NCBI GenBank assembly: GCA_021292165.1
Contig: CM037877.1
Coordinates: 29,214,197 to 29,278,196, forward strand
Direction of reading: 5' to 3'
Length of the DNA: 64,000 bases
Source: Shinisaurus crocodilurus
Lineage: Eukaryota; Chordata; Lepidosauria; Squamata; Shinisauridae
Under the pieces are notes generated by a model. It made no database searches, was not told the origin of the DNA, and saw only the letters and a program-made list of their open reading frames with translations. This document shows positions 57,579 to 64,000 of this stretch, one piece after another. Position 1 is the stretch's first letter. The number at the start of each line of letters is the position of its first letter. The position numbers and the translations under genes were made by a program.

Positions 57579-58124
57579 TGGAGGCTGCATCAACATTGTA
57601 GGTCACACCTATACTGAGATCTGCTGCACTAATAAGGCACAAAGATGTAATTGGGTTATGTCAATGTATGAGAGGTTCCTGTGTACATTTTTTTCTTGAA
57701 AACCAGAAACCTGGGCTTTATGGTACTGAGAGGCAACTGGTTTTATATGTCATTTTATAAAGGAAGTGCAGTTTCTTTCTCTATAAAAACACCAGAAATG
57801 TTTAATATCTCCATTGTTTAATATAAAACCAAGTAAATTAATATATTTTAATCCAGTCCAAACATTAAAACCATACCCTGAAAACTAACAGACCTTATAA
57901 ACAACAGTTACACACCCCATAATAATTTTTGTCATATCCTCCCTATTGAATCCAGCAACGATTCCAGGCATACCCCATTTATTATTACTGGAAGGAAGAT
58001 CAGAATGTACAAATGTTTTTTGCTGAAGCCACATCACATACTAGCAGGCGTCTCTTTCATCATGGAACATTCCAGATTTGAATGAAATTTACATTGAAAA
58101 TTCTATCATGAAATGTTGCAGCAT

Positions 58125-58126
<2 letters not shown>

Positions 58127-58156
<30 letters not shown>

Positions 58157-58186
58157 ACCACCCAACAGCGGAAGCTCCCTGGGCGG

Positions 58187-58223
<37 letters not shown>
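58127..58223. repeat. (ATC)n and (TA)n microsatellites
   Basis: About ten ATC units at 58127-58157 and about 16 TA units at 58191-58223, separated by ACCACCCAACAGCGG, an eroded L2-type end. A (TC)n tract follows at 58262-58292. Confidence 0.9.
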
Positions 58224-58225
<2 letters not shown>

Positions 58226-58316
58226 GTGGATTAAAAATATATAACCAGTTTTAGTTCAGACACAGCTCTCTCTCTCCCTCTCTCTCTCTCTGTACATGTG
58301 TGTGCATATATATGTA

Positions 58317-58567
58317 CAGTAATACCTTGGATTGCAAGTAACTTGGTTTGAGAGCGTTTTGCAAGACAAGCAATTTTTTAAATATTTATTTAATTTTTTT
58401 TTTACTTGATATACAAGCGACGTCTTGCAATATAAGTACTGTAGTACGGCTTAAATTAAAAATCTCTGTACAAATTTTTTTGGGGGAATTTCATTTTGAT
58501 ATAAGAGTGTTTTGGATTACAAGCACGTTTCCGGAACAAATTATGCTCTCAATCCAAGGCATGACTG
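58317..58567. mobile_element. Tc1/mariner-type MITE (pogo/Tigger-like), copy 2
   Basis: The ends CAGTAATACCTTGGATTGC and GCTCTCAATCCAAGGCATGACTG are flanked by TA at 58315-58316 and 58568-58569. Internal words match 36959-37240 throughout (ACAAGCGACGTCTTGCAATA, GCACGTTTCCGGAAC). Confidence 0.85.
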
Positions 58568-58704
58568 TATGTATGTATGTATGTATATAATTTTGGGGTG
58601 TTTTCATTGAAGGCATCAAAGCAGTGCTCTGCATGTCAAACACAGAAGAACAATGCTTACGTAAACTGAGAAAGGAAAGGAATTAGTGATGGAGTGAAAA
58701 CATG

Positions 58705-58898
58705 CTACTTTTAGGCTGTAAACCTATACCCAGTTACCTGGAAGTAAGCCCCTTTAAACTCAATAGGACTTATTCGTGAGTAGTCATATATAGGATTGCT
58801 CTGCTAGGCTGCAATCCTGTGCAAACTTATCTGGGAGTAAGTCTCTCCAATCTCAGTGGTGCTTACTTGAGTAGACACGCGCAGGATTGCAGAGTTAA
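58705..58898. mobile_element. Two tandem MITE copies (CAATCCT family)
   Basis: The first copy has CAGTTACCTGGAAGTAAGCC and ends CATATATAGGATTGC. The second starts GCTGCAATCCTGTGCAAAC, has TCTGGGAGTAAGTCTC and ends ACGCGCAGGATTGCAG. Orientation is the same, so this is two insertions or a tandem duplication. Confidence 0.55.
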
Positions 58899-59191
58899 AA
58901 GGTTTTTTCTATACATCAGACCTTCCAGTTCTGCAAATTTGTTTTATGGTAATTATAATGTATGCTGAGAGGTTTTAAGAATAATTTTAGCCCTAAAAGG
59001 CTTAGCATTGTATATGTTCCCCACCCCAGAATCTTCTCTGCAACTCATAGTACAACGGATGACTCTGTAAAGTAAGTGGCACCTCCTCCACTGAACATGT
59101 CTGTACAGACAAGAGAACATCTCAGAGAAGAAAATGTTTGGCTTTTCCTCCTCTTCAGTGAGAGGTCATGCAATAAAAGAACCAAACAACT

Positions 59192-59218
59192 GTCCTTTTG
59201 TTAAGGTAACAAAAGGAC
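59192..59218. other. Perfect 12-bp hairpin with 3-nt loop
   Basis: GTCCTTTTGTTA (59192-59203) pairs exactly with TAACAAAAGGAC (59207-59218). No repeat family is recognised. Confidence 0.6.
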
Positions 59219-59594
59219 TACGTTTATGAGACACCGCTTGAAAATGAGTTAGGCTTTCGAAAGGATGACACTAAGCACGTACTGCATGGAGGAAGGAATT
59301 CTGGTTAATGCAGAGACTGCGCGGCAGTCTTTGGCATGCGGTAGCAATGTCAGGAAAAGGGAAAACTAGACAGATGGCAGAAAGGGGAGAGATGGAGCTA
59401 GGAAGGTATGAGGTCAGAATGAAGAGACAGAAAAGAAAAAGCCCAGCTAAACAGGAAGTGACCCAGACATAGGAGGGGATGAATCCAGATGGCAAATGTC
59501 TTGGGGAAATCTGGACTGAAAACAATCTGAAAAAGAGTAGTGCATCTCATTTCTATCACCAAAGAAAAGTCCTGCCTAGATTCTCCTACATTTT

Positions 59595-59800
59595 GGGAGA
59601 GTGTATTTATTTTATCACATTCCTCTGTCCCCACTTTCCTCTGTGGAGCTCAGGGTGACATATATTGGGTTTTGCCATTGTATCCTCACAACGATCCTGT
59701 CAGGTAGGTTGGTGGGGGAGAGAGAGAGAGAGAGAGACAGAGAGAGGCCTGGGGACATCAATGAGCTTCATACCCAAGCAGGAGTGCTTCCCTTCTGGGA
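59595..59800 (-). mobile_element. Second-type tRNA SINE, degraded, with (GA)n tract
   Basis: CCCACTTTCCTCTGTGGAGC, ATCCTCACAACGATCCTGTC and AGGTAGGTTGGTGGG match the body of 46168-46420. A (GA)n run lies at 59718-59746. The head is partly lost. Confidence 0.6.
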
Positions 59801-59839
59801 TAAGGTAGCTCACCATATCAAATAACTTTAAGTTTGCTG

Positions 59840-60185
59840 GGACATTCGAATCCAGAAAAGGACTATTGGAAGCATGGGTGCTCTTTCCTCTCTTTTCGCC
59901 ACCTTCCTCTCAGGCTTATCCTTTCCCTTCCTCTCCCTTCCATGATTTGGGAGTATCACAGTTGGACATCCCAATCAGGCAAACTATGGTTACTGCTAAC
60001 CATAGTTTGTCCCCAAACCCACTAAATTGTGGTTAGCAGTAACCACAGTTTGCCTGATTCAGATGTTAAACTATGGACATCTCAGATCATGGGAGGGAGA
60101 GGAAGGGATAAGCCTGAGAAGAAGATGAAGGGAGAGGAAAGAGCATCCATGGTTTGGTGATCTGGTTCTGTGATGTTTGAATTGA
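59840..60185. mobile_element. Foldback element with arms of about 110-150 bp
   Basis: The inner arms CAATCAGGCAAACTATGG and CAGTTTGCCTGATT pair around ACTGCTAACCATAGTTTG and its partner. Outer arms pair CTCAGGCTTATCCTTTCCC with GGGATAAGCCTGAGAAG and GAAGCATGGGTGCTC with GAGCATCCATGG. The structure is an imperfect long palindrome without coding sequence. Confidence 0.65.
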
Positions 60186-60229
60186 GCCATCGAGTGCTTG
60201 CCTAAATACACCTTAACCATGTGTGCACC

Positions 60230-60440
60230 CATTTTATTACAGCTATATCCCACCTTTCCTCTAAGGTGCTCAAAGCTGCATGTTTGTTCCTCCCCACCCC
60301 TATTTTATCCTCACAGCAACCCCGTGACATAGGTTAGGCTGAGAGATAAAATGACTGGCCCAAAGTCACCCAGCAGTTTCATGACTGAATGGGCATTTAA
60401 ACTCGGTCACCCCAGCCCGACCCTGACACTATGACCACGG
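60230..60440 (-). mobile_element. Second-type tRNA SINE, degraded
   Basis: TATATCCCACCTTTCCTC, TTTTATCCTCACAGCAACCC, GGTTAGGCTGAGAGATAAA and GCCCAAAGTCACCCAGCAG match the body of 46168-46420. The tRNA-like head region is recognisable only as ACTCGGTCACCCC. Confidence 0.65.
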
Positions 60441-60837
60441 ACACCACATGGACTGCCATGCCAGGAAACTGGAATCTGGAATTTTAGGTGCATAAAAGCC
60501 ACCCAGTAGTTGCCTGTTAGCCTGTTCCTCACTCTATTGTACTAACAATCCAGACAGTGGGAGAGCATAAAAGGGGGGGGGGCTTGGTCCTCCCCTCGCC
60601 ACATGAGAAGCTGTGATTTTAGTCTGCAGTTGCTGTTGCTTTGAAATTGAGTACTATATATGCAGTGCTGGTCTTGTTGAAGCATCTTTGCTTGCTGGCC
60701 TTGGTGCCTGGGGAATTTCATGCCTCGATTTTGTTATTTCTTGTATGCCCACTGACCACAGAATAAAAATCATTATTAAGCGCTGCTGTTACTGTACTGG
60801 GTGATTAGGTGGCACTTTCATGACACTTTATCTCCAG

Positions 60838-60966
60838 GTTAGGCAACCTGGAGCCCTCCAGATGTTTTGAACAACAATTCCATAATCCCTGACCATTGGC
60901 CATGCTGGCTGGGCTTATGATAGCTGTAGTGCAAAATAACTGGAGGCTACCAGGTTGGCTACCCCT
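60838..60966. mobile_element. Palindromic hAT-type MITE, diverged copy
   Basis: GTTAGGCAACCTGGAGCCCT and CCAGATGTTTTGAACAAC are mirrored by CTGGAGGCTACCAGGTTGG. The central ACTCCCAGCA word is mutated to CAATTCCATAATCCC. Confidence 0.6.
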
Positions 60967-61224
60967 CCTTTGATCTTTTGAGTGTGTAACTCGCTTGTCC
61001 TCCAGCCTCATGCTGTGGCACGCTCCCCTGGCATTTTGCTGTGGCAGTGTCGTTCAGACTACTGTGGCCTGCTTACATAGCATGTGTGCACCCTGTGCTC
61101 CTGTGGTCTTGATGGCAGTGGTCTGCCACTGTCCTTCTCCTGGCCAGCACTGATGCTGGGATACTTGCTCTGTTCTCTTCCCTGTTGGAATTCCTACATA
61201 GCAATTCCAAGAGTGCGCGGACAT

Positions 61225-61493
61225 TTTTCTCCCTCTCTCATAATACTAGAACGCAGTGGGGTCATCCCATGAAGCTGATTGGTGGGAGATTCAGGACAGA
61301 TACCTCCAGTATCAGATGCAGTAGTATGCCTATGTACACCAGTTGGTGGGGAACATGGGCAAGATGGTCCTGTTGCACTCATGCCCTGCTTGTGGGATCC
61401 CATGGGCAGCTGGTTGGCCACTCTGTGTGAACAGAATGCTGGACTAGATGGACCCTCGGTCTGATCCAGCATGGCTCTTCTTATGTTCTTATG
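61225..61493 (+). mobile_element. CR1 LINE subfamily B, intact 3' end with internal deletion
   Basis: It starts in TTTTTCTCCCTCTCTCATAA and GAAGCTGATTGGTGGGAG. It then jumps from CAGGACAGATA to CCTCCAGTATCAGATGC, missing about 160 bp present in 29720-30636. It ends GGACTAGATGGACCCTCGG, CTGATCCAGCATGGCTC and CTTATGTTCTTATG. This copy defines the 3' end missing at 30636. Confidence 0.85.
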
Positions 61494-61559
61494 GTGATTG
61501 GCTGCAGGCAGCAACTTGAGGGCTAACAGAATCATGGCAGTGCTGCACAACCGCTAGTG

Positions 61560-61703
61560 CAGCTTCCCCAACCTGGCGCCTTCCAGATGTTTTAAAGACT
61601 TCAACTTCTGACATTCCTAACTATTTGTTATTTGTCATGTTGGGCTAGGGCTGGTGGGAGTTGGTCCAAAACCTCTGGAGAGCACCAGGTTGGGAGAAGG
61701 CTG
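61560..61703. mobile_element. Palindromic hAT-type MITE with 8-bp TSD
   Basis: The ends are CAGCTTCCCCAACC and GGTTGGGAGAAGGCTG. Flanks are CGCTAGTG (61552-61559) and GGCTAGTG (61704-61711), 7 of 8 identical. Confidence 0.8.
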
Positions 61704-61744
61704 GGCTAGTGCATCAGACTAGGACCAGTGTGTCAGACTAGGGC

Positions 61745-61935
61745 AGGGGAGAGCCAAGTTTGGATCTCCACACAGCCATCAAACTCACTGCACAGGGTGA
61801 CCTTGGGCCCGTCACTCCCTCTCAACTCAACCTACTTGCAGGGTTGTTCTGATCATAAATGCAGAGAAGGGGAGAACTAGGTATTCTGCTGCCTTCAGCT
61901 CCTTAGAGTAAAGGTGGGAAATAAATGTTATACAC
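61745..61935 (+). mobile_element. Second-type tRNA SINE, plus strand, degraded
   Basis: GGAGAGCCAAGTTTGGATCTC stands where the B-box should be. It is followed by GGGTGACCTTGGGCCCGTCA, CAACCTACTTGCAGGGTTG and AGTAAAGGTGGGAAATAAAT. The order matches the reverse complement of 46168-46420. Confidence 0.6.
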
Positions 61936-62084
61936 TTTAAAAACAAAAAAATGCCCACAGATTCTATTGTTTCTAGATTCTAGACATTTTATTGTATTTT
62001 ACAGCAATAAGAATCATAGCTTCTTGGCAGTGAGGGAAACACACGCCATCAAAAATGTCACATAATATCCCTTTCAAGACCTTG

Positions 62085-62085
<1 letters not shown>

Positions 62086-62118
<33 letters not shown>
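62086..62118. repeat. (GT)n microsatellite
   Basis: About 16 uninterrupted GT units followed by a run of G. Confidence 0.95.
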
Positions 62119-62121
<3 letters not shown>

Positions 62122-62339
62122 GGGGGGGACGACTACTCGATAGGGTTCGGTACATGCTTGGGCCTTTCATGTCTTCCCGATTCAGCCTCCCCCTCCCCCC
62201 AATTTACACTTCAGGGGCATTCCAAACGCGTTTTGCTTGGTGGCCAGAGAAGCTCAGGCCAACTGGCCCACGCGGATGGCATTGGTTATTTTCCTATAAA
62301 ACGAAAAAGGCTTAGAAATTCAGTTTAATCCTTTCTTCT

Positions 62340-62830
62340 CTCCTCCTCCTCCCGCCGCCACTTTTGGGGGGGCGACTTTTAAGAAACTTCATCAATACGC
62401 TGCTGCTGCTGCTGCTCTCCCTCCGTGCCTTTTATTTACAGGAAATGCAAAAGCTGCTAGCGAGTTCAGCTTGAGCCGGAGCTTCCCTCGCCTCTCCCCC
62501 CTCCCCCCGCCCCCCGCAGCGGCTTTTAATTTTCAACAGCGCCGCAATTGCCTGCTGTGGTTTGAAGCGCAGGGCTGCCGCTCTCCCTGCTGATGCCTCT
62601 GCTGACGTCAATGGCATTCTTATCATGCTTAGCGCGACATCAGAAACCAACCCTCAGAGGCTACTCTTGTTCTGAGCGCGTCTGCTTCTGCTAATCTCCG
62701 GGACGGATCCTTCGAGTGGAAGGGATCGTGCAGGCTGCCCTAGTTCTAAAGCAAAAACCCGCCCGTGCTTTAGAGAAATGCGCGTGCGTGCGTGCGTGCG
62801 TGCGTGCTTTAATGGGTTACAGAGATCCCG
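62340..62830. promoter_or_regulatory. CpG-rich island with perfect CRE, candidate alternative promoter
   Basis: GC content and CpG words rise sharply (CTCCTCCCGCCGCC, TCCCCCCGCCCCCCGCAGC, GAGCGCGTCTGC). It includes the palindromic CRE TGACGTCA at 62603-62610, a short (CTG)n at 62401-62417 and a (GTGC)n at 62782-62807. On the minus strand TAAATAAAAGG at about 62430-62440 is TATA-like. A start near 62400 would be followed by a short frame beginning MKFLKSRPPK. None of the PDE4D N-termini I remember match it. It could be an isoform-specific PDE4D promoter, an enhancer, or a separate transcript start. Confidence 0.5.
62603..62610. promoter_or_regulatory. Consensus cAMP response element
   Basis: TGACGTCA, the exact CREB/ATF palindrome, lies inside a CpG-rich island and is followed by ATGG on the plus strand. 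Full CREs in CpG-rich DNA are often CREB-bound in other vertebrates. Confidence 0.7.
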
Positions 62831-62870
62831 CTTTTGCTTTTAAGCACTGTGGGAACGATTGTAATCAGTA

Positions 62871-62974
62871 TCATAGAATCATAGAAAGTAGGGTTGGAAG
62901 GGGCCTACAAGGCCATCGAGTCCAACCCCCTGCTCAATGCAGGAATCCAGGTCAAAGCATCCCTGACAGATGGC
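62871..62974 (-). mobile_element. CR1 LINE subfamily A, last 100 bp
   Basis: The plus strand reads ATCATAGAATCATAGAAAG, GGGCCTACAAGGCCATCG and AGTCCAACCCCCTGCTCAAT, ending CATCCCTGACAGATGGC. It is a very short, 5'-truncated insertion directly beside the CpG island. Confidence 0.9.
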
Positions 62975-63550
62975 AGTAATACTACTGCAGCTTATACGCC
63001 TGGCTAAAATGAAGAGAAAAGAAGCGCTTTACCACGCAACTGTTCTCTCTTTTCCCTTCCCCAATATACGGATTTCTCTGCACATATATTGTAAGTTAAA
63101 CTGGGAGCACAGCCTACATGGCTGGCATAATATCACTGGTTTTCCTTGGAAACAGCATCTACCCATTTGCCCAGTATGTGTATTGATTGATTGATCTATG
63201 GTTATAGACCAAAACCAGTGTGTGTATTGACTCGCGCAGTTCTGAAAATCTGTAGGTCTGGGGAAACTAAAATGTACTCAAGGATGATTGACACATGAAG
63301 CTTAATGCATTTTATGGGCCATATGGAAATATAAATCAAATATATTTTAAGATGGCTGAACATTCCAGCAGACCTCCATAAATGTCTGCTTAGTTGATCA
63401 AATACTGGTAGCTATGTAATTGCAGTCTTAAGGTCAGCTAAGACTTACACATGCCTAATTAAAGACATGACCCCCCTCTCTATTATTTAACCCAGCCTTC
63501 TTCCTTCCTAATGGCCATTTGCATCAGCATGTCCGTTCTTCGAGGTGCCG

Positions 63551-63721
63551 GGGGGGGGGGGGGCTGACTAGCTAATCTTACAGGTCAGCCCAGGCATTTT
63601 TTTCTTCTCAGGTGTCTCAGATGGGTGAAATAGGGTTAACAAGTGGGACCTGCAACAAAATGTTGCAGCATGGAACGCTGATGTTCAGGATTCCAGCCAC
63701 TCCACTCCACTCCACTCCACT
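63551..63721. repeat. G-run and (ACTCC)n microsatellite
   Basis: About 13 G residues lie at 63551-63563 and about five ACTCC units at 63698-63721. Confidence 0.85.
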
Positions 63722-63790
63722 GTATCCCCACCCACCCCAACAGTAAGTAGTCATTACAAGCTCAGTCCTCACTGGGCTGTTTTGGGGGTA

Positions 63791-64000
63791 CAGGCAGTCC
63801 CCAGGTTACAAATGAGTTCCGTTCTTAAGAATGTCTTTAAGTCGAATTTGTATGTAAGTCGGAACAGTATTGCGTTCTATAGGTTAAAATTGGCATTTAC
63901 GCAAATTGCGTAGTATACTACGCTATGTACTCTACATAAATGACGTGGCACCGGAGAATCCAGAAGTCTGTTCTTAAGTACGGGTTGCCTGTAAGTCGGA
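63791..64000. mobile_element. Tigger-like (pogo) DNA element, cut by the window edge
   Basis: After TA at 63789-63790 it begins CAGGCAGTCCCCAGGTTAC and continues with GTTCTTAAGAATGTC and AATTTGTATGTAAGTCGGAAC, characteristic of Tigger-type elements. A partial inverted match (TAAGTACGGGTTGCCTGTAAG) near the edge suggests a short internally deleted copy. The right end is not in the window. Confidence 0.7.

Overview
This window is vertebrate nuclear DNA, most likely from a lizard or other squamate. It has long non-coding stretches and interspersed CR1 and L2 LINEs. It also has tRNA-derived and 5S-rRNA-derived SINEs, many short hAT-type and Tc1/mariner-type non-autonomous elements, and numerous microsatellites. 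The squamate assignment is an inference from this repeat mixture and could not be tested here. There is no bacterial-style operon, phage or CRISPR locus.

The one gene that can be named is PDE4D (cAMP-specific 3',5'-cyclic phosphodiesterase 4D), on the minus strand. Its exon at 23359-23607 encodes the complete N-terminus of the short isoform PDE4D1. The 23359-23471 part is the constitutive exon that long isoforms also use, at the start of UCR2. Positions 23472-23557 form an 86-nt GT-AG interval whose removal gives the supershort PDE4D2 form. A CpG-rich intronic promoter lies just upstream at about 23608-24660. The rest of the window is therefore mostly PDE4D intron: about 23 kb downstream of this exon (left) and about 39 kb upstream (right). 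No UCR1 exon and no catalytic-domain exon was recognised.

Two other CpG-rich, promoter-like islands lie in the upstream intron. The first, at about 30640-31200, holds a candidate first exon on the minus strand (30797-31012). It encodes a signal-peptide-like N-terminus, ends in a strong splice donor, and is preceded by ZNF143-like, ETS-like and inverted CCAAT sites. I cannot name the protein, and the island abuts a CR1 that has lost its 3' end, so it may be a displaced gene fragment. The second, at about 62340-62830, carries a perfect palindromic CRE and may be an alternative PDE4D promoter.

Layout: 1-23 kb is intron with SINEs, two 5S-derived SINEs, one CR1 and many palindromic MITEs. 23.3-24.7 kb is the PDE4D1/D2 exon and promoter. 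25-31 kb holds L2 and CR1 fragments and the orphan CpG island. 31.9-36.6 kb holds an L2 copy with a long open reverse-transcriptase frame, lying between two near-identical inverted repeats. 36.6-51 kb is dense in foldback elements and nested insertions (CR1 in CR1, CR1 in a DNA element, L2 in a hAT element). 51-62 kb is more SINE/MITE-rich intron. 62.3-62.8 kb is the CRE island. The window ends inside a Tigger-like element.

Part of the annotation rests on family recognition from memory. Family names below the superfamily level and edges of old repeats are approximate.
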